NCBI GenBank assembly: GCA_001599815.1
Contig: BCIA01000001.1
Coordinates: 5,352,978 to 5,416,977 of the forward strand
Source: Furcasterigmium furcatum
Taxonomy: Eukaryota; Ascomycota; Sordariomycetes; Glomerellales; Plectosphaerellaceae
Length of the DNA stretch: 64,000 bases
Direction: 5' to 3'
Shown: positions 23,112-35,064 of the stretch, one piece after another
Layout: every line of letters starts with the position of its first letter
How positions within the stretch are numbered: the stretch's first letter is position 1
Position numbers and translations under genes: made by a program
The notes under the pieces: model-generated
Databases searched by the model: none
Seen by the model: only the letters and a program-made list of their open reading frames with translations
Told to the model about the DNA's origin: nothing

Positions 23112-26005
23112 CTACCTGCTCCTGGCCTTCTTGCGGCCCTCCTTCTCCCTGTCGTAGGCGTTCGCCTCGCGACCCTCCTCGTTCTGGATTTCCGCAACGA
23201 GGCGCTTGTACTTCTTCTCGTATGCCTCGTCGCGGGCCTTCTTGGCCTTGAGCTGCTCGCGGGCCATGAAGCGGGCGTCTTTGCGAATCTCGCGCATGGC
23301 GGCCTTGCGCTCGCGCTTGTGCTCCTTCTGGAGCTTGGCCATCTCGGCGCGCTCGCGGTCGGGGTCGTAGTGCTTGTTGGGGTCGAACGAGTCCTCGAAC
23401 TTGGGGATGGAGGACTTGATGGCCAGGGGGCGGTGGTGGTGGAGCTCGATGGGGCGGCGGGCGAGGCGGGCGACGTGGCAGGCCTGGGTGAGCTGCTTGA
23501 GGGCGCGCTGGATGCGCTCGGTGAGGGCGGCGGGGAGGTGAGCGCGGGAAGATTTACAGGTAAGGTGCTTGAGAATGCGAGTAACAGGGTCGAATGTCTC
23601 GTGGAAGGCGGAGAGCTTGCCCCAGGTTGTTGCGGCGGCTTCGAGGAGGGAGCAGGCTGTGGCAATAAGTGCGACGGCGAGTTCGCGCTCCTGGGCGTCG
23701 GAGAGCTCTTGAGCTCCGCAGTCAGAGAAGTTGAGCTTCCTCACTGTCGTCTTGGTGGCGTTGGTGATGCGGACTGTGCTTTCACGGACGGGGAAGTTGC
23801 CTGGCCAGGACGAAGGTGTCGTTGGGCTGCAGGCGCTCAAGGTCTGCAGGATGCTGTTCATGACCTCGGGGACATATCGCTTGCTTAGCTGGCTCCAAGA
23901 GACTGCCAGTGTGGACAAGAAGATGCCACGGGCGTGGTCATCCAGTGTTTTCTGGGGTCTGTTGCCAAGTTGCCGTGCTACGGTCAGGAGGGCCGGAGTG
24001 ACCACAGGGTGAAAGTGGTCGGAGACGGAGAAGACGACGCCGACGGTCTGCAGAAGGAGAAGGTCCCCCGTGTGCAAGGCCAGCGATCGCTCCTGGCCAA
24101 TCTCCTCCAGATGTGCCCTGCAGGCCTTTGCAATTGAGATCGGCTGAGACTTGGACAGGGAGTGCAAGTGACGGACCACTTGTTCCAGGGCCGTGAAGAA
24201 CTCCGTCTGCGTCTCGCTCTTGAGCCGGCCCGCCTCGGTATGGTCTTCAGCAATGAAGTCGACGAGAGCCGTGCTGAAGCCCTCCATCTTTTCCTTGTTC
24301 TTGCTGTCGAGCTTAGGATGGTAAAGTGCACGAATCCGCTGGATCATCTTGGGCAGCTGTTCTAGCGGATGGGCATCGACCAGTTTTCGCAGCTCCGGGA
24401 GGGTCGTTGGACAGGGGAACGAGTAAGGGAGCTCTGAGGAGTCGACATCGCCGGTTCCGTTCGCCGCTGCTGTAGGATTCGCCGAAAAGACGGCACTTCT
24501 CATCTCAGCGTCGGTGAGGAGGTCTTTTGTGAACTCATCATCGTCGTCTTCCACAGGTTCTTGCTCCTCGTCCTCATCGTCGTCCTCGTCCTCGTCGTCT
24601 TCATCGCCAGACTCGTCATCGTCGTCGTCGCTGAGAGGCTCCAGATCCGACCCGCTCGCTACCAGGTCATCGTCAATGTCGAAATCGTCTTCGTCGTCGA
24701 AGCCAAGCTCGGCAGCGGTGGGACGGCGCTTGCTGGGCCTGGATTTCTCGGCGCGGATTCCTTGACCCAAGCCAAAGTCCTCCGTGTCCTCCTCAATGAA
24801 CTCGAAGGCCGGTTCTGGGCCGTCATCTTTTTGCTCCTCTTCTTCTGAAGATTCGTCAGAGGAGACGGACTCGCCCCTCATGCGCTTGAGACGCTTCTCC
24901 TCCAGCTCACGGAGCTTCTTGGCAGCCTCCTCTGCTTGTTCCTCGTCGGTCTTGGTCCTCTCGGTAGGCTTCGACCTCCTGTCGAGAACCAGCTGCTTCA
25001 GGCGTCTGGTAGCGTGTTAGCTGGGTACCCCGCGCGGCACTTCAGGGCACAGAAACCTACCGGTCGAAGTCCTTGTTGAAGGAAGCCTGATCCACACCTG
25101 CCACAAGCCTTGCCGGCTTCTCTTCCTCTCGCGCATCTTTCCGCGAATGGCCGGCGAGAAGCTTGCGCAGGTCGCCTAATTCTTTGTCGAGCTCCAACCG
25201 CATCTCCTCGTCCTCATCCTTCGCCACCTGTCTCTCGTATTTTCCTTGTTTGCTCTTGGCGATGATCTCTTCGTAGATCTCCTTCTTGGTCTTCTTCCGT
25301 TCGGGCTCGGACTCTGCGTCTTCATCGTCCTCGGCGGCCCTGATGCGCTTCAGTGCCCTCCTCCGTGCCTCTGCGCCGTCGCTGTCGTCCCCGTCGAGGT
25401 CATCTTCGTCGAAGTCGTCGCCGTCTGCGAAAGTCAAGGCCTGCCCCATGTGGGTCAAAGGTTCGGATAGACCCTCGGGCTCTTCCAAGTCGAACAGGTT
25501 GCTCTTCTTGTGGCGTCTCTGCTTCTCGGCCGCGAATCGCTCCATGGCACGGGTCTCCTCGGTCATGTCCTGGTCATATTCGCCGAATCGCCGATCGATA
25601 ATGCCTCCGACCTTGCTGCGGTTCTGGTAGTCGGCCAGGATTGTCTCGCGCCTCTTCTCCTCGGCGGCGGTGTTGGCAGCGGTCGGCCGACCGGTGATAC
25701 CCTTGGCTGCAAGGCCGGTCTTGGGGCGGTTCGTGGTGACCTCGAATTTCGGCGTTTTGGCATGCTTCAGGTCGAATGGGTTGAACTGCTCCCTGATCTG
25801 AGTAAGAGCCTCGGTTCTCTGGACGCGCAGTTCGGTCAGTCTTGGACTAAAATACAGAGCTCGTCAGGTCATGTGGTACCTTTAGTCGCTTGTCCGACTG
25901 CTGTGCTCGGGCTTGCTGCTTCTGCTTCTTGCTCTTCTGCGGACCGGTGATACCCTGGTCGCGCAGAGACGCCTTGAGGCGCTTGAGGTGTGAGCCGCCC
26001 GCCAT
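23112..26005 (-). CDS. NOP14: Nucleolar protein Nop14 (SSU processome)
   Basis: Three exons, 26005-25880, 25818-25061 and 25005-23112, give 925 residues. The spliced N-terminus MAGGSHLKRLKASLRDQGIT, then KRLKRTEALTQIREQFNPFD and PKFEVTTNRPKTGL, is diagnostic of Nop14. The middle is very acidic with Asp/Glu runs coded by a trinucleotide-rich tract (about 24530-24680). The C-terminal half is helical, including FPCPTTLPELRKLVDAHP, and ends in a basic Lys/Arg/Glu tail. Nop14 partners Noc4 and Emg1 in the small-subunit processome and is needed for 18S rRNA maturation in the nucleolus. For the first intron I chose the acceptor that gives KRLK|RTEALTQ; an earlier acceptor would break the conserved reading. 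Length is slightly above that of yeast (810). Other junctions are GT..AG and frame-consistent. Confidence 0.93.
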
Positions 26006-26693
26006 TGTGCCTGAGAATGAGGAGGGAGAGTGTGTTGGGCGTAGGCAGACTCGTCAATTCAATCCGGGGCGTTTCGCATGAGGAGGTCGGCCAATTTTTT
26101 TTTTGGAGGGACCATGGCTTATCTTATCGGGATGTCTCTCCCCCAACCTTATTTTCACCACTGCACTGGGCCGATGCTTCTCCATCACTCCACTCCTCTG
26201 GGATGCCCGGGCTATTCGCAGCTCGTTTCCCAGCATAGATTTTCCGGCCAGGGGCGTGACTTAAGTTCTTCTGCCTTGTGCTGCTCTGTCACTCGTGTAC
26301 TTGAAGTAAAGATCCTCACCGCAGCTGACACGATGTTGATACCGAAGAGTCAATATGAGTTGGCATCGGCTCGAGAAAGGAGCGATAGTGACCCGCGGGA
26401 GCCTAACAAGTTGCGGTATCCCAAATGTGATTCAGAAGATACCAGTGGGAAGGCAAGGCAAACTCGCTACAACAACCCATTGAATGAAATTCGCATTGGG
26501 AAGCCTCGAGCTGAAGGTGGCGCGATGCCCGTCTGAAGTACCTACTAACACCTGGGCTGGGCGCTGACTAAGCCACTGAGCTCCCCAGAAACAACCCAAC
26601 AGCTACCAGCCTAGCTCCAAAGCTCGACTTGGAGCTTCCATCAGCAGCAACACATCAGGCCCTTCCCGACATGCCGCTGTTCTGACACGCAAT
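26006..26693. promoter_or_regulatory. Divergent intergenic region
   Basis: 688 bases between divergent starts. It contains a T-run around 26096-26103 and no recognisable gene or assignable element. Confidence 0.45.
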
Positions 26694-27761
26694 ATGACGA
26701 CGGTATTCGCGGGGCTAGGGCGCCTTGTGCGCGACGAGCGCCTGGTTCTTTTCGCCATCGGCTCAGCGACCTTCACCGTCGTCGCGTTCATGAGCCACGC
26801 CCTACTCTGGGTGCGAGACGACAACGAGGTCAAGCCCACGCCGCCGAAGACACAGTACATCACGCAAGAAACCGAAGACGCGCTTCAGCTGAACACCCTC
26901 GAAAAGCTCCTGGCCCATCCGAACTACTCGATCCGCGATATCGCCACCAAAATCCTTTGCGACCGGGCCGTCGAGGATCCCGACACCATAACCCTTCTAT
27001 TGTATAATATCACAAGGCCGGACTATGACACCAGAATGCAGAGCCTCCGCGCCCTGGCGACTTTGACAGGCCAAACACATGGTGAGAATCCGTTCCAGCG
27101 TACCCAGACGCATGCCTGGCCGCCGCTAACCTGCCTTGGAGACGGCCTCGCCAAACTCCAGAACTGGAGGGCCTACACAGCGCTCGTGCGATCTTTAGAG
27201 CTGAGCCTTGATGACGTCGAACACCCGAAACTTGACGACCCTCACTGGGACGAATACTACCTACGCGACATGGCCGAGCGGTTCTGCCTCATGTTCTTCC
27301 TGGAGCTCATTGGTAAGAACGGCGTAGAGATGCTCGTCAAGGCCAAGTTTGTGGAGAAGTGGCTTGCGAAGCAGCCCTGGGGCGACACCGACAAGGAACG
27401 GCTCGACAACTTTAGTCACTACATGAAGCACAAGCGCAACCGCATCGTCGATATTGTGACGCAAATTCGCGGCACGCTTATGGGAGCGAAGGCCCTCGTC
27501 GGGAGCGGGCTGATCCCCCCGGAAAGTTTGAAGGCATCTGAGCATGCTGAGAGTACCGAGGCCCCCAATCCGGTGTCCTCATTGCGCCGTATTCTAAGGA
27601 CGATCGAGGACGCCGGCCCCGAGGGCGGAATGCCACGGAATCGGGAGCATTCTGTCGAGGAGCAGCGGCTTCGGCGCCAGCACAGGGAAGCCATGGTGTT
27701 TAACGATGGCACGCGACCTATTGCGAGGGAGGACATTATCGAGCGGAATACGTCCCGTTGA
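26694..27761 (+). CDS. Membrane-anchored helical (ARM-like) protein of unknown function
   Basis: Two exons, 26694-27081 and 27142-27761, give 335 residues if a 60-base intron (GTGAGA..GGAG with a GCTAACC branch site) is removed; unspliced the frame also stays open and gives 355. Splicing reads LTGQTHDGLAKLQNWRAYTA. The N-terminus carries one membrane segment (about residues 15-41, LVLFAIGSATFTVVAFMSHALLWV) behind a short basic stretch, so it may be a signal anchor. The rest is helical, with paired-helix units (LNTLEKLLAHPNYSIRDIAT and then a TLLLYNITRPDYDTRMQSLRALATLT-like unit) that resemble armadillo/HEAT repeats. The C-terminus is charged and rich in Arg and Glu. I do not recognise a named family. 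The membrane it sits in is unknown. Confidence 0.65.
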   Translation: MTTVFAGLGRLVRDERLVLFAIGSATFTVVAFMSHALLWVRDDNEVKPTPPKTQYITQETEDALQLNTLEKLLAHPNYSIRDIATKILCDRAVEDPDTITLLLYNITRPDYDTRMQSLRALATLTGQTHGENPFQRTQTHAWPPLTCLGDGLAKLQNWRAYTALVRSLELSLDDVEHPKLDDPHWDEYYLRDMAERFCLMFFLELIGKNGVEMLVKAKFVEKWLAKQPWGDTDKERLDNFSHYMKHKRNRIVDIVTQIRGTLMGAKALVGSGLIPPESLKASEHAESTEAPNPVSSLRRILRTIEDAGPEGGMPRNREHSVEEQRLRRQHREAMVFNDGTRPIAREDIIERNTSR

Positions 27762-29855
27762 GTCGCACAGCGTCCCGCATGAGAATCGGAAGCAAGGCGA
27801 CGAGGAGGAAATTGCCGCCATCTCGAGGTTTGCCGGCAGGCCGCCACATACGCGAGGGCGAGTCGCCTCAAGAACCCCCCTTGGCCTGTTGATGCAGAGA
27901 CGCATCCAAGCCACCTTCCTTACGGGACGTACCGAGACCGGTAGCACGGCAGAGAGCATTGTGCCCCCTGTAGTCCCCCGCCATCCGAGGCCATGGGGGA
28001 CGGACAGGACCATGCAACGGCCCGTGGCATCGCTCGAGATTCCCTACCCCGGCCGGCCGGCGTGCCGTTGCCTTTTGGGCGGGAATCCACATGTCAGCCG
28101 CCGCCCCACGGTGATGCCGCCGGACCTTGGACACGGGCTCAGATGCCCGGTCAGCTGGATGCGCTGTTGCAAGAGAAGAAGAAAAAGCAAGTGGCGAACG
28201 GCGGCGCGGAGAAGGCGGTGAAATGAGCGCGGCGATGCCCGCCAGGATGACCGATCCCCTCCGGGCTGATACTTGGCTGTGGACTGCTGTCCAGGCGACG
28301 GGAGTTCTAATGTTGCATTGGACCAGCAACAGATGGCGACTCATTTCCAGGAAATGACAGCACAACAGGAGAGGTGTGCGACTGCAACATGATACCTGAA
28401 TTACAAAATTTGAAGAGGATACCGGTTGCTTACAATATGGACTCTCTGGCTCTGCCATCCCGGGCACTGATGGTATATGAAGATGACACTCGGACTTGTC
28501 CTCTGGCCAGCCAGCGAGGGGGATCCCTCAGCCAAGTGAGTGCGCTGCTGGTGCATCTGAGCAGGGGCAGCACATGGGATCCGTGGCCAGTCAGGAGGAG
28601 GAGCGGCCCACGGGACAGGGGTTTGCATCTGCACTCTGCAGGCAGAGGAGCCAGCAGACCAGCAGACCAGGACGGGAGACGCAGGAGACCACCTTCCAGC
28701 GAATGTGACAGCGTGGAGATGCAGCAGGAGTCCTGCAGGTTCTATACTGGAACGGGACAAAGTAAACAAAGCGAGGAGAGGCCATCGAGACAAACCTAAT
28801 GATGGGCATTCTCCCTCCATTTTCTGTTCCCAGGATCCCTTTTCCCTCCCTTCTGCCCTTATTCTTCGTGAGCCAAGGCGGGTTAACTACCGAATTTACC
28901 ATCCTGACTTTTTAGCCTCCCTCCGTTGTCGTGCTCGGACGCTGCTAGATCGCGCAAATCTCCCCGAGTCGACCCCTGTTCGCTGCCATCACCCACCGCC
29001 TCTTTCTCCCGACTGCGCTCGACCCCCTGGCCAGGGACGGCTGGCGTGGACGATTGTGGAAAGGTTTCACGTCTGAGAACTGGCGGGAAGAGACGAGGGA
29101 GAAGCAGCAGCATCTATCATACATACAAGACGAGCGGCCTTTTCCCCCCTCGTCCGACTTGATTCTCCCGGGTCTGCCACCTCTTCCACCCACGAGACGA
29201 CAACAGAATCAGACTCGCCTTGCTGCAATCACGGCTCTCTGAGGTACCCCCGAACGAACAGATCCCAGATTCTCGTCAAATCTCGCTCCCACACGCCCAA
29301 GCGCACTCCCGGGAACGATTTGCGGTCGCACTGACAGACTGCCGGACAGCGGAAAGACACCTCAGTCAGACCAGGGGCGCCGAAAACATCGGACGAACCA
29401 TCACAGCAGAGCGACGTTTTGTGTGGTCGTGCTCTTCGGCAGCCCATTGGCAACCAAGCAACGAGACGAGAGGGAACCGACGCAACCATCAACCGCATCA
29501 GACGCGAGGCAGCCGGCTTCTCTTTGAACCAGGAGAGATTCGCGCTCTGATTGGGCTCAGGAATCAGCTTTTTAGCGGACGAGAGCAACTGGACGGGCCA
29601 CCCACGACAGCAGGACACCCCACCAGCCAACCCACAGCACGGTCCGCACTCGCCTTAGCGTGCTGTCGGCTCTCCTCTCTAGCGGTTCATCCCCCTGTTG
29701 GCCACCGAGTGGCCCGTGTGCCAGCCAGTTCCCGTCCACCCTCCAGGGGCTTTGTTCGAGGTGTGGTGGCCGCAAGCAGGCAAGTTCCCAGGTGAGGTCA
29801 GGCCAAGTGGGTAGACTTTCTCCTTTAGGGGGAAAGACAACCACAGCAACCAAAA
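27762..29855. other. Long intergenic region / probable CLIP-170 leader
   Basis: 2.1 kb without a supportable gene. From about 28800 to 29850 the sequence is CT- and ACC-rich with many short frames, as expected for promoter and long 5' leader of the CAP-Gly gene. Around 28645-28670 there is a short CAGCAGAC duplication. Frames of up to about 200 codons overlap, are rich in Arg, Ser and Pro, and carry no family signature. Confidence 0.5.
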
Positions 29856-32362
29856 ATGTCGTCCACACTCACCGAGACAACATCAACAACAAACCACAAC
29901 TTCCCTCCTCCACCTCCTTCTCCTCGACGACAGCTCGCGCAGCCGCCTCGCTCTCTGCGCAAAGTCACCAGCGCCAGCAACATAGCTTCGAAATACCACA
30001 CGGCCTCCACGCCGAACCTCAACACCCTCTACAGCTCCCATTCGCGACTCGCCCCCCCGGCAGCGAACAGCAACATCGGCCTGTCGCGCAAAGCATCGCT
30101 TGCCGCGCTCACCCTCTCCTCACTTGCCGCCATTCCCGATGCCAGCGAGACATACGGCCTCAACTCCCTGAGCCCCGACGCGTCCGATTCCAGAATGGCG
30201 CCCACCACCCCCGGCCGGGGTGGCGACGACCTCGTCGTGGGCGATGCCGTCGACGTCCCCGGCAGTATGCACGGCATCGTCCGATTCATTGGCTCTGTTG
30301 ATGGGAAGAAGGGCACTTTTGCCGGCGTAGAACTACACCGCGACTTTGCTGTGCGCGGAAAGAACTCGGGCGACGTGGATGGGTAGGTCTACTTAGGGGC
30401 CCGCGTAGTCTTCGGCTGGGTGCTAACACGACGCCTTCCTTCAGTGTTTCCTACTTCAACACCAACGTCCCCGGCGCTGGTATTTTTGTGCCCCTGGCCA
30501 AGGCTGCCCGCAAAGGCTCCAGCCCTGGCTCTGCAGGGTCGATCCCCTTCACTCCCAGCAGCAGCCGACTCGGGGGCATACCTAGCGTGGCAAACCCGAC
30601 GTCTCCCACACCCTCAGTGCCCAGATTCAGCCAGTCTGTAGGGCCCGGAACGGCTCGTGCCCCCAGCCCTCAGATGAAGCGACCACGCCCGTCTCTTCCC
30701 CGACCCGAGTCCCCCGTTCGAAGGCTCATGACACCAGGCCCGAGGCCCTCCATAGGAGCGACGCCTGCCTCCAAGGTCCCCGCACGATACGGTAGTCCCA
30801 CACCCAACCGCTTTGCGCAGAGCGTTCGTGGCACGGCGGGTGATCCCAACAAGAGGGTGCCGAAGCTCGACAGGAAACCTAGTGTTGGTCCTCGAAGCGC
30901 GTCCGCCCTCGGTCAGAACACCACCTTTACCGACGACGAGACCACGCCGGTTGGTCTGCCACGGGCCAACACCAACGGAAGCATCGGTTCTGTGTCCTCT
31001 TTCAACTCCAAGTTTCGTCCCGCCTCGCGCACTGCTGGAAACAACGACGAGGAGACGGAGAGACTCCGAGGAGAGCTGGAACACCGCGATAGGCAGCTCA
31101 AAGAGCAAGCAGCGGCGCTCGTTGATATGGAAAAGAGCCTTACGGAGCTGCAGACGCTCATGGAGAACGAAGACTTCAAGCCCCAACGCAACAGCATGGA
31201 CGACAAGGACGCGATGCAGCTTCGCGCCATCTTGAAGGAGAAGAACGAGAAGATTGCCAGTCTCACTGCCGACTTTGACAATCACAGGGCTGATTTCCGC
31301 AGTACTATCGACACTCTGGAAATGGCTAGCACGGAGACAGAACGGGTCTATGAGGAACGAATTAAGGAGCTTCAACAAGAGATCCGGGATCTGGAGACCA
31401 GGACGGAGGACGTCGACTCCGTCGCATCACAGCTGAAACAGCTCGAAATACTCGTCCAAGAGCTCGAGGAGGGCCTTGAGGATGCTCGGAGAGGTGAGGC
31501 CGAGGCCAGGGGCGAGGTCGAGTTTCTCCGGGGTGAGGTGGAGCGCACCAGATCTGAGCTCAAGCGCGAGCGTGAGAAGGCGACCAAGGGATCTTCCAAC
31601 ATCAATGGTTCGGGAGGCGAAATGGTGTCTGTCAAGGAGCTCGCGTCCAAAGAGGATGAGATCCGGGGCCTCAAGGCCATCATCCACTCTCTCAGCAGGG
31701 ATTCCGTCCCGTCTGGGGACGATGTGAACGGCTCGCCCGAGGCCAATGCCAGTCGAGAGAGGATGGAGAGAGAGATGTCGGACCTGCGCGCCATGCTGGA
31801 CGACAAGAGCGTCCGCGAGGAGGAGCTCAAGCGCGAGTTGGACACGCTGCGCCGGTCATCGATGCCAAATGGAAACGGCGTTCAGCGGTCCTCATTCCGC
31901 GACTCGAGGGATACGGTCATCCTCGCGGGTAAGCGCGACTCGCGGTCGCCGGAGGCCATCAAGAGGGTGCAGGTGGCGCTGGGGTCCATGGCGGAGAGCG
32001 ATGCCTACTCGACGGCCACGGACGCGACAGAGACTAGCACGCTCTGGTGCGAGATCTGCGAGACGGCAGGCCACGACGTGCTCACCTGCACGCAGATGTT
32101 CGGGGAGGCGGTTGCCAAGAACAACGGGTCCAACAGCGTCCGCAGCCCGGAGCGTGACGACGTCAGCAAGCCGGCGCCGCTGACGACGAACAAGGTCAAG
32201 ACGCCGCTGGCGACGCCGACGGGGCCCTCGATGCCTAACCCGCTGGACTCGGGCCCGGTGGCGGGCAAGGACAGCGGCGTGGTTGACGGTTCCAAATGGT
32301 GCGCGCTCTGCGAGCGGGATGGGCACGACAGCGTGGACTGCCCCTTTGAAGACGCGTTCTAG
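29856..32362 (+). CDS. CAP-Gly microtubule plus-end protein, CLIP-170 type
   Basis: Two exons, 29856-30382 and 30445-32362, give 814 residues; the 62-base intron (GTAGGT..CAG) splits the Gly codon of NSGDVDGVSYF. A Ser/Pro-rich basic N-terminus is followed by a CAP-Gly domain (about 125-196) with GKKGTFAGVEL and GKNSG, the tubulin/EB1-tail binding motif (usually GKNDG). A Ser/Pro/Arg-rich linker holds motifs such as RLMTPGPRPS, then a long coiled coil (about 350-600) gives dimerisation. The C-terminus carries two CCHC zinc knuckles, with ligands C711, C714, H719, C724 and C795, C798, H803, C808. This order is that of CLIP-170 and fungal Tip1/Bik1, which track growing plus ends and hand dynein to them. 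It has one CAP-Gly domain, as in fungi. Cytoplasmic. Confidence 0.93.
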
Positions 32363-33314
32363 GCGTGCCGACTTGCAGAGTTTCTGGGGAGGCGGCAGGG
32401 GTACTTCTGGTCCGGGATGCTGTCCCCATCATGACCGGGCATGTTCTCCGTGGAGTGCTCCTCGCGGCCACGGCTTTTGGCGGTTTTCTCTCTCCTCTTG
32501 GGCTTTGCGGGGGGCGAGGCTAGTGATACCCTTCTCTTTCTTGAGCACAGCACCGGCAGCATTGTTTCTTCGCAGCGGCTATGATACCAATGACTTGACT
32601 TTGCTCGAACCGGAGGGGACGAGGGTTTGTTCTGGATGGACACGCCTGAGATGACAATGACGATGGTAGGGATGCACAGCATAGTAGAAGATGTAGTTGA
32701 TAATGAATACTTCACACTCAGCCAAGCTGAGGCAGCGAATTATCCGGCGGTGCTGGTGATCCATGGATGATGTGTTTGTACTGTAGGTTCGCAGCAAGCT
32801 AAATCAGCCTGGGACAGGGATCATCCAAATATAGCACCAAGACGGCGTCCAATTGGTCCGCCGCAGCTGGCATCGTGGCGTTTCAACGCCTTAGCTCAGC
32901 AGCTTCGCCTACGCAACCAGCGACGACTTTCTCCTCCTCGCATTTATGAACCACCTAGGTACCCGGGCCGGACTTCAACTGGAGTTGGGCCTATTTTCTG
33001 CGTCTTACATACCATATCGACCCTCCTTGGGCTGTATCTAGGCACCTTGCTATCTCTCGGCCAATTGACCAACAGGCACCGCCGACGCTTCTGCCACAGT
33101 GCACCGACGACGAGAAACGAACATCACCACGTCAACGACGACGGCAGCAGCTCCCTGACCTAAGCCTACCTATACGTGGCGAGCTTGGCGGAGCTGGCTA
33201 CGACCCGAGAGCGACGACGAGTGCAATTGCAAGAGGCGGGCCGCGACCGCTGGGAGAACAGAGCTACAGGGAACACCAGACGTCCAGGCCTCCCGCCTCC
33301 CCCCGGCCTCAACA
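32363..33314. other. Intergenic region before kinase gene
   Basis: 952 bases, tandem arrangement. The right 200 bases contain ACGACGA-type and CCACGTC-type repeats of a leader. No gene is seen. Confidence 0.5.
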
Positions 33315-34631
33315 ATGTCCCAAATACTCACCGACCTCCTCTACTCCTTCGGCAACTGCCTCAACTGCTTCCCTGGATCCCCCTCACTTAAGATCAACGG
33401 CCGCTCCTTCAAGATCCTCCGCCTCCTCGGCGAGGGCGGCTTCTCCTACGTCTACCTCGTCCAGGACGCATCCGACCCCTCGTCCCAATATGCCCTCAAG
33501 AAGATCCGCTGCCCGTTCGGCGCAGAGTCCGTGGCCCAGGCCATGCGCGAGGTCGAGGCGTATCGCCTCTTCGCCCGCACTCCCGGCATCATCCACGCCG
33601 TCGACCACTCCGTAGCCACCGAGCGCGGCGGCGAGCCCGGCTCCAAGACCGTCTACGTCCTGCTCCCCTACTACCGCCGCGGAAACCTCCAGGACCTCAT
33701 CAACGCCAACGCGGTCAACCACACCACCTTCCCCGAGAAGAAGCTCATGGTCCTCTTCCTCGGCGTGTGCCGCGCCCTCAAGGCGATGCACCAGTACCGC
33801 GGCGCCCCGGCGGGCATGGAGTCCATGGAGATGGGCCACGGCGACGAGGAGGACCAGGGACACGGCCCGCGGAGGACACCAGGCGGCGACAGGGTCGCCA
33901 ACCCGAGAGCCGCCGTCCCCGACGCCGACGAAGAGGGCGAGCAGCAGAGGCCCTTGATGGAGGCCGAATCCGGCCCGGCCGCCGGCGAGCTGCGCTCCTA
34001 CGCCCACCGCGACATCAAGCCCGGTAAGCACCCTTCCTCTCCCCCGATCTCCCGCAACGCCAACTGACGCATCCTCTCCCCCGCAGGCAACATCATGATC
34101 ACCGACTCCGGATCCTCCCCGATCCTCATGGACCTCGGCTCCGTCGCCGCCTCCCCCCTCCCCATCACCTCCCACTCCCTCGCCATCCAGACCCAGGACA
34201 CCGCCGCCGAGCACTCCACCATGCCCTACCGCGCCCCCGAGCTCTTCGACGTCCGCAACGGCTCCGTCATCGACACAAAAGTAGACATCTGGTCCCTCGG
34301 CTGCACCCTCTACGCCTGCCTCGTCGGAAAGTCCCCCTTCGAGGCCCGCTCCGACGAGACCGGCGGCACCCTCTCGCTCTGCGTCCTCGGCGGCGACTGG
34401 CGCTTCCCCGACGAGGGCATCCAGCGCTCCAACACCGGCGGCATGAAGGGCAAGGCCCGCGCCGGCGCAGACGGGGCCGAAGGGGCCTCGGGCGCGGTCA
34501 AGATCAGCGACTCCATCCGTGAAGTCGTAAGGCAGTGCCTCAAGGTCGAGCCGGCCGAGAGGCCCGACATCGACGAGCTGATCGTGATAGTGGAGAGGGT
34601 CATCGATGAGCTGCCTGATGACGATGAGTAG
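33315..34631 (+). CDS. ENV7: Ser/Thr protein kinase, STK16/Env7 (NAK family)
   Basis: Two exons, 33315-34023 and 34087-34631, give 417 residues; the 63-base intron splits the HRDIKPGN motif. Kinase landmarks: glycine loop LGEGGFSYVYLV (39-50), Lys62 (ALKK), HRDIKPGN (231-238), MDLGS in place of DFG (Asp252), then APELFD and DIWSLGCTLYA. GEGGFSYV and the DLGS activation-loop start are typical of the NAK family and of STK16/Env7 in particular. C15 and C18 in the N-terminal NCLNCF could be palmitoylated, as human STK16 and yeast Env7 are lipid-anchored to Golgi or vacuole; this is inference. Residues 161-227 are an acidic Gly/Glu/Asp-rich insertion between helix E and the catalytic loop. The kinase is expected to regulate vacuole or Golgi membrane events. 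Confidence 0.9.
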
Positions 34632-35064
34632 ATGACAACCAGCGGCGAATAGGGGGACACTGCGTGTTGGCCCCCCTGACTTACGATTTTCATGGCGATT
34701 TCTTTCCCAGTACCACTGTACAGTCACTCTTGTACCATTACCTGCCTATACTAGGATGCCTGGCCACAACTGAGGAACAATTGTGAAGTTCCCCATTATG
34801 ACCCTGAGGCAACACACACTGGCAATCGTTCTTGACACCGACCATTGTCATTCTATCATGCTCGTATCCTCGTAATCGTACAGACTCGGGTTTCCTTCCC
34901 ATTGCCCCGAAGGACCCATTCCCAGCAAAAGAAAAATGCAATTCCATGAGCGATTCCCATGCGCCATAATCGTCGTGCCCGTCGCCTAATTGCAAAAGTC
35001 AAGCGCACGCCTCATAACAAGCCGTGTCAGCCTCGGGTTCGTCACACTCGCACGGCTCCTTGTC
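34632..35064. other. Convergent spacer between kinase and Ams1
   Basis: 433 bases with no gene, holding two 3' untranslated regions. Confidence 0.5.

Noticed and set aside
22896..23888. 330-codon plus-strand frame over the Nop14 3' end
   Set aside because: Antisense of Nop14; hydrophobic Leu/Val runs come from antisense Lys/Glu/Asp codons.
28401..29795. Several 100-190-codon frames in the 2.1 kb gap before the CLIP-170 gene
   Set aside because: Mutually overlapping on both strands, low-complexity composition and no splice chain leading to a recognisable protein.
33384..34727. 447-codon open frame opposite the STK16-type kinase
   Set aside because: Gly/Val/Asp-rich antisense shadow of a GC-biased coding sequence; no protein motif, and the plus strand has a complete kinase.
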